The notes beneath the pieces are model-generated. The model searched no databases. It saw nothing but the letters and a program-made list of their open reading frames with translations, and was not told the origin of the DNA. This document shows, one piece after another, positions 25,303 through 35,818 of a DNA stretch of 64,000 nucleotides. This DNA is from Ambrosia x helenae (taxonomy: Eukaryota > Streptophyta > Magnoliopsida > Asterales > Asteraceae): positions 1-64,000 of the forward strand of contig JAUTDX010000750.1 in assembly GCA_030844895.1 (NCBI GenBank), written 5' to 3'. Every line of letters begins with the position of its first letter. Position 1 is the stretch's first letter. Position numbers and translations under genes: made by a program.

Positions 25303-25410
25303 TGATAAGCATCGATGTTCACAATGCAAGGGTGAGAAAGTTGTGTAGGATAAGGTGGTTCTAAAAGTACACATGATGAATTCCCTGGCGAGGCTGATGA
25401 AGTTGCAAGC
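25303..25410 (+). pseudogene. DnaJ/HSP40 gene fragment captured by the Helitron
   Basis: Reads CSQCKGEKVV, stop, DKVVLKVHM and, after a deletion with a frame change, FPGEADEV. This is the last zinc-finger CXXCXGXG repeat and start of the C-terminal substrate-binding domain of a type I DnaJ (ANJ1-like co-chaperone). Family members carry an extra ~11 residues between VHV and FPGEADE that are missing here. A premature TAG lies at about 25347. It is a non-functional fragment. Confidence 0.65.
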
Positions 25411-25578
25411 TTCTTATCATGCTATCTTTGGTGTTATAGGTTGATAACATAAACATGGCCAAATGAACACGAACTTATGGTATGCCTTATTATTGTTGGT
25501 TAATTTTATAATTTTTTATCTTTAATTGTTGTTTCTTTTGGGGTTTTGAAGAGTTGAATGGATTAGGTAACTTAGAAA

Positions 25579-25773
25579 TTGATCGAAGTTGCTTTGAGAA
25601 TAGAACTGTTGATCAAGGCGTTAGGATTGAAAACACATGAAACCGAACATACGCACACGAAATATATAAATAAAGTGGTTCGTCATGAGCGTCGTTTTAG
25701 AATCCTTTCATGGCAGTGCCTAACCGAGGTCTTGGTGGTACTAATCGATATGCACTGGACTAAATTTTTTTAG
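25579..25773 (+). other. Short ORF in the Helitron, not assigned
   Basis: A 64-codon ORF without recognisable domain, probably chance. It sits just left of the CACGTGGCA-type inverted segment (25845-25920). Confidence 0.15.
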
Positions 25774-25950
25774 AGACGGAAGAGAGAGATAGAGTTATGG
25801 CAATTATTAATTAAATTTAATAAAAACGAAAAAAATTGCATCATATGTTGCCACGTGGCACATTCAAGGCAGGTTGAGGCCACCATTGAATGCCACGTCA
25901 GTAAACATCAATTCTTAACAGCTTTATTAACACATCCCAATGTTGCATAG

Positions 25951-26620
25951 ATTTTTGTAGGAGGACTCGACTCTGAAGTCACTGATGACGACTTGAGGCA
26001 AGCTTTTTCCCAGTGTGGCGAGATTTTATCCGTTAAAATACCACTAGGAAAAGGTTGTGGTTTGGTGCAATTTGTTAGCAGGTAATCGGTTCTTTAGCTT
26101 TTATGGTGCCTCAAATATAATATCTTTTGTTGGTAGTTTTTATGATACTTTGGAGTGTTGATTTCGTTAAGGAGCTTATATATTGTTTGAATTTTGATAT
26201 TTTAGAAGCAGCGCCGAGGATGCAATTTAGAATATGCATGGCACAGTGATTGGCAGGCAGACGGTTCGTATATAATGAGGGAAAACTCTGCAAACAGACA
26301 AGTAACTTTTTCGTTTCTATTTATTCAGTTTTGACTTTTCAGTTAACTGTCATCATTTATAACATAGTTGATGCTCTTAACTTGCAAGATTGCAAAATTT
26401 TATTATAGTAATTATTTCCACTTAGTTTGATCATTTGTATTGTTTATGACAGAGGACGGGTAGGAACGGAAACTCCCATGCGAAGAAAGGTTATGGCGGC
26501 GGTGGGCAACAAAATCAGGATGGGGTATGTATGGAGCTGCAGATGGATCAGCTTATGGGTCAAATGGGTGTGACAACCATCAACAGTCTGTTGGCTGATC
26601 TCTCTGCTGCTATTTGATTT
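25951..26620 (+). pseudogene. RBP45/47-type RNA-binding protein fragment (last RRM and C-terminus)
   Basis: An exon at 25951-26081 reads IFVGGLDSEVTDDDLRQAFS, then GEILSVKIPLGKGCGLVQFV, the third RRM of UBP1/RBP45/RBP47 proteins that bind poly(A)+/U-rich RNA. An intact GT donor follows at 26082. The next exon from 26206 reads SSAEDAI, stop, NMHGTVIGRQTVRI, then two stops. A third piece from about 26453 is Gly-rich and frameshifted (GYGGGGQQNQDG, then MYGAADGSAYGS in another frame), the normal tail of the family. Retained splice sites show it was copied from DNA, not mRNA, as expected for Helitron capture. Confidence 0.75.
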
Positions 26621-27150
26621 GAACTTGAACTCCATATGATGAGATTCTAAAGACATATTTTGTTTATTTTATGAGATATAGATATTTATGAATTCAACCG
26701 AAATTTTGTGAGGGTTCTATCTACATCTACATACACACACATGCTCACATACACATACATATACATATAGTTTTACGTTTTTTTATTTTTCCTTTATTAA
26801 TGGTTTATATAAATTTACTTTTTTTTTACTTTTTACGTACAAATGTGTTTGTTATATACATAAAAAAAGAAACTAATTTCTTCATATGTTTTTTTTAATA
26901 TTTAAAATGTGAAAATGGTATAAATAAACGAAAGTTCATTTTTTTTAATTTCAAGATAGATTAAATTAACTTCACGAATAGGGTGTTATTTATTACAGTG
27001 ATGTCTGCTGTCATAGCGCCGAAACAGCGCTGAAACACAACGTCGATAGTCGATACAACGCCAAAACAGCGCCGAAACAGCAGGCCTGTTTACTTATAAA
27101 AGTGACATTTGCATAATAAAATTTTTCATTTTAAGTTTAGCTGAATAAAA
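26621..27150. other. Helitron interior, AT-rich
   Basis: Contains short ACATACACACA-type repeats near 26725-26770 and a degenerate repeat of GCGCCGAAACAGCGC type near 27015-27080. No gene seen. Confidence 0.4.
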
Positions 27151-27600
27151 CGAATTTGAGGATATTAATCGAGATGGAGAGGATTTGGCAAGGAGACTAA
27201 TGACAATTGTACCTAAAGGAATTTATGATGCTCGACCAGTTGATGTGAAATGGATTGTAAAACTGCAGCATGACGTTGCCTTGAAAGAGATTCAAAATTT
27301 GGTTGATCCTGGTCATCACATTGTTTATTGTTATGGTGTTGAGTGTCATCAAAATTTTGTTTAAATTGCTCTTTAGCGGTGCATTTGTAGCTTAGAAGAT
27401 TCAAATTTTTTTTTGTTTAATTTTGCTGATAAATGGAACCTTCCGTTATAAAATGCAGATATACAGTTACTGGATGAACAATAAGCAGGTATCATTAAGT
27501 TGGGGACGCTTTGAACCAGCCATTTCCTGATGGGAAGTTATTTGTGGTTTGGTCCATAGAGAATGGAGAGCACATGCATAAAAAGCTAAAGGTTCAATTC
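27150..27600 (+). pseudogene. Unidentified captured coding fragment
   Basis: One frame reads DGEDLARRLMTIVPKGIYDARP, VDVKWIVKLQHDVALKEIQN and LVDPGHHIVYCYGVECHQNF before a stop. Further on, near 27470-27595, is an exon-like piece with WMNNKQVSLSWGRF. The composition is protein-like, but I do not recognise the family. Confidence 0.35.
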
Positions 27601-28320
27601 TCTAAACTACTCCTGTTAAATTAGATGTGTTGTGTACACACTGATTCTCATGATATTTTTTGGTTTTGAAATAAAAAATATGTAGCAAGCTAGCTCGAGT
27701 GACTGCCTCGTGGGACCACAATTATTGTAGCTGCATGGTGCCACATGAACAAGATTTGTGATATGATTTTATCTTCCTGCTTGGTGTTCTCCTGCTGGCT
27801 ATATAAAGCTACTGGAATCATTTTCCCTTAAGGTAAGTTTCATCATGTTTGCTACACAGTTACTAATGCATTTTGAATCAAAATTAATTTTTGTTGTATT
27901 GTTACTTGGCTTAAGGTTATCAAGGTTGTTGTATTGTTACTTGGCGTTGTAGTTTATACGTTTCTGAATTTCTGAAAAAAAAATAGAAGTATTTTAAGTT
28001 TATTGTTTGATGCATTTATATGTGTCTGAATTTCTGATTATATGCATTAAGTGCTTTAAGTAGATTTAAAGTGAGCCGTTAATTAGTAGAAAGTAGAATA
28101 TCAAGCATTAGAGAGTGTTGATAGTAGCAAAAGAAGGGGTTTTGCATAACAGGGTAATGTTTTTTTTACACTGTGTACTGTTTTATTATTTTGCTGTTTG
28201 GTTATACTAATTAGTAGTATTTCGTGTATGGGTCATTTAAATATGGATGGATTTAGTTTATATGATTGATTAAATCTTAGGTCTATTACCTTAAAGTTGT
28301 TTAATTATTATATATAACTC
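27601..28320. other. Helitron interior, intron-like
   Basis: No coding signal that I can support. Near-repeats of a TTGTTGTATTGTTACTTGGC word occur at about 27890-27950. Confidence 0.35.
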
Positions 28321-28744
28321 CAGGAGCGAATGACTTTTTCCAAAGTTTGATTTTGCAATTGCAAAAAGGGCGCACCAGAATATGTGGATTTGCGCATTAT
28401 GCGATTTGGTGTGGTCTAGCTGGTCAACATGTATTTCGAGGCAAACACGTGTCGGTTTGCGAGCATAACTAACGGGAAGGTATAACGCGCGCCGTGTCTT
28501 TGATTTATTTATTTTGGTGTTAAAAATATACATGGTTAAAGATATATTAATTCGTTTTGATTAGTTTGATGTATTAATTCCTCTATAATCTGATGATGTC
28601 TACTAGGAATTCAGTGGAATGATTTTGTTTATTATAAAGGGGTTATTTCACTTCTAAAGCTATAGGCCATTTCATTAGTTTTGGATAGAAACTAATGAAC
28701 TACTCTAAATTATGGTGTAGTAAATTCACCAATTTTTGGTTTTA

Positions 28745-29060
28745 ATGTTTGATAGATTGTTGGGAAATGTAAACGGGTTCCTTCAGCACTAAAAGTAGGT
28801 GTTGGAGTAGTGCCAAGAAGCGATTATCACGAGCCTAATCAATCAATGACTCCCGTGAAACCGGAATACCAGATTACTCGGCCGAATGAGACTAACCATC
28901 GATTACTTTTCTAAAAAGGATATAAATTGTTTTCTGGAATTTGGGTCTTCCCCAACGTATGGACCGACCTTCGTGACATCAATAACGAAAAAGGCTATGC
29001 CACTTTTGATGAGCTCTCAAGCAAGAATCTTGTCACGCTTGCGAAAGATTCAAGGTATGT
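28745..29060 (+). pseudogene. Unidentified captured coding fragment
   Basis: Reads KRVPSALKVGVGVVPRSDYH then MTPVKPEYQITRPNE. After a stop it continues SGIWVFPNVWTDLRDINNEK and GYATFDELSSKNLVTLAKDS, followed by GGTATGTAG, a possible donor. The protein-like composition over ~100 codons with one stop suggests a real exon of a host gene. The family is not recognised. Confidence 0.35.
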
Positions 29061-29821
29061 AGAAGCACAAAATATTAGTTCTAATGTATCTTCAAAGGTT
29101 TCTTGAACTACATTTTTCAGCCTTATGTTGAAATGTTTTAGGTATGTAGATAGGTATAGTACTTCCTATGTGATCTTAGTTTGTCAACACTATGTTTTAA
29201 GAGATCTTACTATTCATATGCGCAGTCTCGAGTGCATAGGTCATAGAATGCGGTTGGTTATGCCCTGAAGAGAAAAGAATTTGGTGTTCCTAAAGAATGA
29301 GAGAGGGATGTTGATTAGCCATTTCTTGCAGAATTGTCGCTGTTTATATAGGTAAATTTTATATCATCCAAGCACCATTATAAATCAGGATTTGAGTTAT
29401 ATCTACCCTCAATCATGCTTTAAAGTAAAAAAAAAAGGGCTTAATCATTTGTAAAAAGAAGTATTAATTACGATATCTAAAATGTTTAATCAACGGACAA
29501 TCAACTTCCAGGTAAATATTTTCATATCCACACATATAGTACCGAAAATTGTTGATTGTTAGTGTTTGAAACATGAGCAAATCATTAGGTTACACTGAAT
29601 GAGAGTAAGAGAAGAAGTCGAAGCGCAGGCACAACGCGCCGGATTATCCTGATAGTAGATGAGCACAACAAGAAGGAAGTATCTTATACGATTTTCATAA
29701 TATGAGTTTAAGTAAAATACCTGCAATTGTCTATTGTAAAAGACTCATTTGTGGATTCCATATTATTTATATTAATTTTTATTATTTTTCACCCCCGGGA
29801 AGCTCCCGGGTTATTTGCTAG

Positions 29822-31350
29822 TGTCTAATAAAGTAATTTCAACACAATTTTAAGATGAGAGTTGAATAGGCTCTTTATAAATTTCTACTTTTTTGTTATT
29901 TCCTTCCTTTTGTTGCCCCTTGTGTACAACATATCATGCTTATCGTATATGTATGTAATACACACTTCATATCATCTCTAACATGTAACCCCCCCCCCCC
30001 CCCCCATTTATAGAGAATTAGATGAGCACATTAATGAGGAACCACTTCATAGTCCTACATTATTACCCACCAGTTAATTAATTATTAGTATTATCTTATT
30101 TAAAATTTTTACTTTATTCTTGTTACCAAAATATGAAATGTAAATAATATGTATGTAAATAAGTTAAATAACTAATGAATTTATCAACTAAACGAAATAC
30201 ATACAAACTAAATTCAGATATTGAAAGAAACTAAAAACAAAAAAAAGTTATTCATTAGCGCAACAAGATGATGATGGCCCATACCATAGTTTTAATATAA
30301 GCCTAAGATGAAAAAGTTGTATTCTGTTCAAATCGATGAAGGCCCACACCATAGTTTTAATATAAGCCTTAGATGAAAAAGTTGTATTCTTTTCAAATCG
30401 AATATTCGTTAAAAAGAGAATTCAATATGGCCACATTAACTCTACCAAAAACCCACCAATTACTCCATTGAAAACCCTTCATCAAGAACATACTATCAGA
30501 ATACTATATTATAAAGCATTTGAGATGGATGACAACACAACTTAAGTAAATACCATTTTTTATGCTTATGGTACAATATTAAATGAGGTTAGTTCGGGGT
30601 AAAGTTGTCTTTTTGGCAATACTAAAAGAAGTCATTTAAGATAAATTTTAGAGTTTTTAAGTAATTACAAGTGGTAACACATATTATACACTCCTCTAAA
30701 CTAAGTGGATAAATTATTATTCAAATTAATACATAACACCATCCATTAAAACCCAAATTAAAGGACTTATGCGCCATTGTCCAAGAGTTTCTTTCCAACT
30801 CATTAATACCCATGAAGTGGAATAACTACCGTGACCTTTCATATCCCAAAACCCACCTTTCAATTCTCTCACGCAACACACACTAGCATTCACATCTCTA
30901 TCTCTGTCTTTCTGCAATGATCAAACAATGGACTTTTTTCAGGCTAAGGAACACAATCACTCTTGATTATCTTCAATGGGTAAGTAAGTACATATGAATC
31001 TTTTTATATCTTTTTCTCTCTTGTTCAGTTTCTGTTGATAATCTCATGATTTCTTGCGAAAATCCTAAATGCCTTTTCATGTTCTTCGACATCCGACATC
31101 TGATCGTCTGGAAAGCAATACCCAAAGTGTTCTGGTATAATTGAAACAAGAATCTGGTATGTATCTTAACTCATTCATGTTGAAACCCCTTAGTGAGTTT
31201 ACTAACCTATGCATTGTCTCTTTCTTTTTTTTATGCCGATTATTATCATCGGATGTCATGGTTCAAGAATCGACATATTCACTTGATAATGCTTGTAAGA
31301 TACTCGTAACGCTTTATCCCTAATCACTTATAGTTTCATCAACACCATAT
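29822..31350. other. Spacer with simple repeats, no confident gene
   Basis: Holds a 17-base poly-C run (29989-30005) and a ~65-bp tandem duplication. Around 30900-31330 there are exon-like short stretches, but no open frame or domain supports a gene call. Confidence 0.4.
30274..30402 (+). repeat. 65-bp tandem duplication
   Basis: Two adjacent copies of a unit containing GGCCCAYACCATAG and GATGAAAAAGTTGTATTC, with only a few differences. The GGCCC words sit at 30276 and 30341, a period of 65. Confidence 0.8.
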
Positions 31351-31351
31351 G

Positions 31352-32790
31352 TATTGAACAAATTTTTCTAAAAGTAATCAGTGTCATTGCTAATGAATTT
31401 GAGATATTCAATTTAAATTTATTTTAATTATGTCGGATTTAATATTTGGTTGCTCTATTATTGTTCAATACGAAAAAAATACGGTTTCAAAAGTTAGCAT
31501 TGGATTAGCCTTCTCACACATGTTATTTTTTCCTTTGTCATAAAAGATAATAGCAATTTGCGGTTAGTTGTATCCTGATGGATGTTTGATAGCTTTAAAA
31601 ACTATATATATATTTTTTTGTTTAGCTTTTTTATCAGGTATATGATTTGAGCGTGTTTTTGCAGATGGTAATGTAATAACCAACCATACACTTACCATTC
31701 AACACTTTTATGAAGCTATATAGTTTTCCATTTAATAGACGAAATCTGCTATTAATATTTTGATCTTATCATTTGAGACGACTTCCTTTCTCATAAAAGA
31801 TAATAGCAATTTGCGGGTAGTTGTATCCTGATAGATGTTTGGTAGCTTTAAGAACTATATTTTTTTGTTTTGCTTTTTATCAGGCTCGCACTGTTGTTCG
31901 TCTGAATATTTCAGAAGATCATTCTCATCAATATCTTGACAAGATTAGTGAACAGAATTTTCTAAAAGTAATCAATGTCATTGCTCATGAATTTGAGATA
32001 TTCAATTTAATTTTATTTTAATTATGTCGGATTTAATATTTGATTGCTCTATTATTTTTCAACTTGAAACAAATTATGGTTTCAAAAGTAGGGGTGTAAA
32101 TGACACGTAGCGGCTCGGGATCGGCTCGGTAAAAAACTCGAACGAGCCGAGCCTTAACGAGCCCGAGCCCGAGCCTAAAATATGGCTCGTGTAGTTATAG
32201 AGCCCGACCTCGAGCCCTAGATACAAAGCTCGATTGGGCTCGCGAGCCTAATCGAGCCTTAATGAGCTAGAGCCCGAACCCAAGCCCGAGCCTAAGTTAC
32301 AGCCGAGCCTAAGTTATAGCCTTAAAAATTGGGCTCGCGAGCCTAAGTTATAGCCGAGCTTTTGCGAGCTCGAGCCGAGCTTTTGAGCTCGTTTGAGATT
32401 CTCAAATCACCTCGAGCCGAGCCGAGCCGAGCTCGAGCTTTGGATTTTGCTAGCGAGCCGAGCTCGAGCTCAAGATTGTAGACTCGAACCGAGCTCGAGC
32501 TCGAGCTTCACAAAACCTTAACGAGCCCGAGCCGAGCCCAGTCAGGCTCGGGCTCGGCTCGGCTCGTTTACACCCCTATTCAAAAGTTAGCGTTGAATTA
32601 GCCTTCTTACACACGTTATTTTTTTACTTTGTCATAAAAATAATAGCAATTTGCGGGTAGTTGTATCGTGATGGATGTTTGGTAGCTTTAAGAACTATAT
32701 TTTTTTTTGTTTAGCTTTTTTATTAGGCCCGCGCTGTTGTTCGTCTGAATATTCCAGAAGATCTTTCTCATTAATATATTGATAAGATCT
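31352..32790 (+). repeat. Tandem duplications of a ~338-bp segment with an exon-like piece
   Basis: The word TAATAGCAATTTGCGG recurs at about 31548, 31804 and 32640. The word CTAAAAGTAATCA recurs at 31368 and 31961. After removing the hAT insertion (32089-32578), spacings fit a ~338-bp unit, with part of the first unit deleted. In two units a TTTTATCAG or TTTATTAG acceptor-like site precedes an open stretch reading TVVRLNISEDHSHQYLDKIS (first of the two). The family is unknown. These may be decayed copies of one exon with its intron. Confidence 0.6.
32089..32578. mobile_element. hAT MITE with TAGGGGTGTAAA ends
   Basis: A 490-bp element with a perfect 12-bp inverted terminus TAGGGGTGTAAA and an 8-bp target duplication TTCAAAAG (32081-32088 and 32579-32586). 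The interior is a dense array of GAGCC/GAGCTCGAGC words able to fold on itself. It interrupts one of the tandem units at 31352-32790. Confidence 0.85.
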
Positions 32791-32863
32791 TTATTTTGGT
32801 TTGAAGGTAATACCTCAAAATTTGTGCATTTTGGCAAGTTGAAATATGACTCAAGCAGTGATT

Positions 32864-33248
32864 CATCATCATCATCATACTCAGTTAATCCCATCAATAG
32901 CAAAGCTAAGGTAGGGTCTGAGGAGAGTAAGATGTAGACAGCCTTACCTTTACCCTGTGGGAATAGAGAATCTGCTTCCAGTGAGACCCCCGACTCAATA
33001 GTGGTTTTGTATCAAGCCTTGGACATAAGGCACATAACACTTAGCAATCGGGACAAGCCCGATTGGTGTATGTAACCCCTTGTATTTTGGCTATCAACGC
33101 CACCACATGATGCATGATTAACCATCCATTGTTTTTAACGTTATTTTCACAAAATTAGTAAAATAACGTTAAAATTAGTGCAACTTTACTTTTGCCCCCC
33201 AGGGCGACACATATATACATTATATGCGAAAAGCCGTAAGCGGGGCTA
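32864..33248 (-). mobile_element. Full-length large SINE with Au-like 3' region
   Basis: A 385-bp element on the minus strand with a perfect 16-bp target duplication GACTCAAGCAGTGATT (32848-32863 and 33249-33264). On the minus strand it starts TAGCCCCGCTTACGGC and ends with the Au-like block (GTCTCACTGGAAGC to CCTCAGACCCTACC), then GGGATTAACTGAGT and an (ATG)n tail instead of poly(A). I see no clear tRNA A/B boxes in the head. It is the best bounded of four related copies. Confidence 0.8.
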
Positions 33249-33264
33249 GACTCAAGCAGTGATT

Positions 33265-34980
33265 GATTTTGTAAAAAAAATTGCTACTCAGTGTTAAAGC
33301 CATCTGTATACACCATCCCCAATCTCAAGATCCATACTTATCACACATGAAAAAGGGTTATGTTTATAGTAATAAGATATGAACTCTATGTTTTGTTCTT
33401 TTTTTGGTGAGTTACGCTATTTAATGTTGTTTTATAGTTTTGCTTGAAAGCTACATGCTCTTGTGAAGTTTTAAAATGTAAAGAAAGTGGTGTATTTTGT
33501 GGTTTATTTACCTTTTTAAATTTAAGTTTTAATTTTGTTTAATCTGTCTTCTTGAACATCTTGATAACATCAGGCACGTTGACAAATTAAACGATGATAA
33601 ATGATTTTTTTTTAATTTCTAAAATTGCATAATAGACTCTATTGAACCAAGTAGTTGTTGCTTCTTTATATATATAGAAGTTATCATGTAGTAACACAAT
33701 TTTTCATGGGACCCCGTAATTATAAAACAAGCTTTACACCTTAAGGATGCCTGCATCCTTCATTAGTTGAAGCAGCTATTTGAAAACCAAATAGTATTCA
33801 ATTTTGGGAGACAATCACTTCAATTTTCAAAATCAAAATTTCGAGCACTCAATTATGCATTTAAACAAACAGTTGGTGGGTGCTTTAAAGTCCAGAAAAA
33901 ACATTTGGAATCGAAACAATGTTTAGTAAAACTTTTGTGTTTAAATAGGATAAAATTACAAACATCCCGATAAAAGAAATGTGACATAAGAAAAACTTGA
34001 ACTACGTTATTTGCGACGCATGATGGCTACAAAACAACCGGATTCAGAATGTTGGATGCAAAATAATAATAAAAATAAGGATAGTTGGTTCTATCTACAA
34101 TGCTGAAGAAGTTGAAATGAATGTGACAGATTGTCGTCTCCACTGCATCGCGTAGGTTGTCACTACAGTATCTCGCTCGGATAAACGAATTTTTTACCAG
34201 ACACACACGTAGGGGTTCGTGCATGATTCTCCCGCAGCAACGCACGGGTTCCTGACTAGTGGTTTATGATATAAATCATAACTTTTTATTAGAATCATAA
34301 AAGTCAATATTCATCAACTTTATTATAGTTTCAAACAATACAAACACAATTTTTCATTAAGAAAAGTCAAAACCCAAAATGTGTGTTCCATAACGTCAAA
34401 AAAAAATATATTCAAATAACGTGTTCAACGAAGAGAAGATGTGATATAACTTTACTCTTTAAAAGAAAAATAAAGCAAACAATACAACGAAGAGAAGATG
34501 TGTATATATGTGTGTGTAACAATACAACGAAGAGAAGATGTGTATATATGTGTGTGTAACAAGCAAACAATACAACTTTAAAAGAAAAATAAGGGGTGTG
34601 ATATAACTTTACTCTTTTTATATTTTAGGGGTAAAATTTAATTCCAACCTTTCTCTTCTTTGTCTAACACGTATGTGTCGAACATATTACTGTATCTAAA
34701 TTCTACGGAAAGTTAATTTTCCATTATTTTCTTCAAGTGTCAAACCGAGTACTAGATACGAAATCGACTTTCTTCTATATCAAATTAAAAAAAAAAAGAC
34801 AAAGAAAACCAAATCCGAATCAAAAGAGCGAGACAACAAAAATAGTTGAAAGCACATGACAACAAAACCAAACGGATAGAAAGGCAAACCTTGCTACAAG
34901 TAAGAAGATCGATGTGAAAAACTGGATTTAAATTGAATGAAAAATCGAAAGAGAACGAATTGGGACTATAAACAATTGAA
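33265..34980. other. Spacer, no gene
   Basis: AT-rich. Includes a small tandem repeat (separate entry). Short ORFs at 33767-33973 (+) and 34027-34245 (-) show no domain. Confidence 0.4.
34478..34557 (+). repeat. 40-bp tandem repeat, two perfect copies
   Basis: The unit contains CAATACAACGAAGAGAAGAT followed by a GTGTATATATGTGTGTGT run. Copies are 34478-34517 and 34518-34557. Partial copies flank it (CAACGAAGAGAAGATGTG at 34426, AAACAATACAAC at 34565). Confidence 0.8.
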
Positions 34981-34990
34981 TAATGAAAAG

Positions 34991-35418
34991 GGGAATTGGA
35001 TTTTAATAACCTGAACTATTTGAAATTAGCCACTGGCACCCCCAACTAAAAAATTGGCCATATATAACCTGAACTATTGACTTATTGGAATCTAACACCC
35101 ACTAACGGTTAAATCACTAACACCGTTAGTGGGTTCGCTGACATAGCAAGATTTGCTGACGTGGCATGCTGACATGGCAAGATTTGCTGACGTGTCAATC
35201 CACGTGTGCACATGTCAGCGTGCCACGTCAGCAACTTGTGCCATGTCAGCATGCCACGTCAGCAACTTGTGCCACGTCAGCAACCCAACTAACGGCGTCA
35301 ATTAGTTGGGTGCTAGATTCCAATAAGTTAATAATTCAGGTTATATATGGCCAATTTTTTAGTTGAGGGTGCCAGTAGCCAATTTCGAATAGTTTGGGTT
35401 ATTAAAATCTAATTTCCC
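34991..35418. mobile_element. MULE-type MITE with ~130-bp inverted ends
   Basis: Both ends match in inverted orientation over about 130 bp (shared words AAAAAATTGGCCATATATAA and ACTTATTGGAATCTA). Flanks TAATGAAAAG and TAATAAAAAG give a 9-10-bp target duplication with one mismatch, as in Mutator-like elements. The centre holds several copies of GCTGACGTGGCA and its inverse. The ORF at 35166-35366 arises from those repeats and is not a gene. Confidence 0.8.
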
Positions 35419-35818
35419 TAATAAAAAGGTTAGAATGAAAACAATAAAACTGACATACAAAAAAGCTAGTCAAAATCTTGATATATCACAAACAACGACG
35501 AATGTGGAATATTCATAAAACATTAAAATAAGACACATCATCATTAACATCACAAGAGAGTAATGTAATCAACAACGGGTGTGCATACCAATATGCAGTA
35601 GATAATCTTAGTATAATGATGTCATGGAAAACACACCTTGTTAACATACTATTTTGATATGTTTTAGTGTTTGATAGATATATTTTAGGTAATTTTATTT
35701 TATGTTAGAATAATAATACATCGAAAATGACCTTAAATGATTAAATTAACCTATTCATAAGATAAAGAAAATGATTATTAAAATGCAAAATAAATAAGGA
35801 AAATAATATTAGTTTGTA
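35419..35818. other. Spacer to the LINE insertion site
   Basis: AT-rich, nothing recognised. Its right end is the LINE target site AGTTTGTA (35811-35818). Confidence 0.5.

Larger units (their letters stand above)
22807..29821 (+). mobile_element. Non-autonomous Helitron carrying host gene fragments
   Basis: The 5' end is TCTATATATATA following an A at 22806, and continues through AAAGAAAGCCCTTTTGCTGACGTG, a layout common to plant Helitrons. The 3' end is a GC hairpin CCCGGGAAGCTCCCGGG (about 29794-29810), then TTATTTG and the CTAG terminus (29818-29821), followed by T. This fits the Helitron rule: TC at the start, hairpin plus CTRR at the end, insertion between A and T. There is no target-site duplication and no RepHel ORF, so it is non-autonomous. 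It holds exon-like pieces of several host genes, listed separately. A Helitron-start-like segment in reverse near 25845-25935 suggests a nested inverted end. Confidence 0.75.

Noticed and set aside
29989..30005. Poly-C run as a regulatory or assembly-gap mark
   Set aside because: A homopolymer alone supports neither; noted only as low complexity.
34478..34557. Direct repeats considered as a CRISPR or satellite array
   Set aside because: Only two 40-bp copies without unique spacers, in a plant genome; a simple tandem duplication.
35166..35366. Cys/Thr-rich 66-codon ORF
   Set aside because: Product of the repeated GCTGACGTGGCA words in the MULE MITE.
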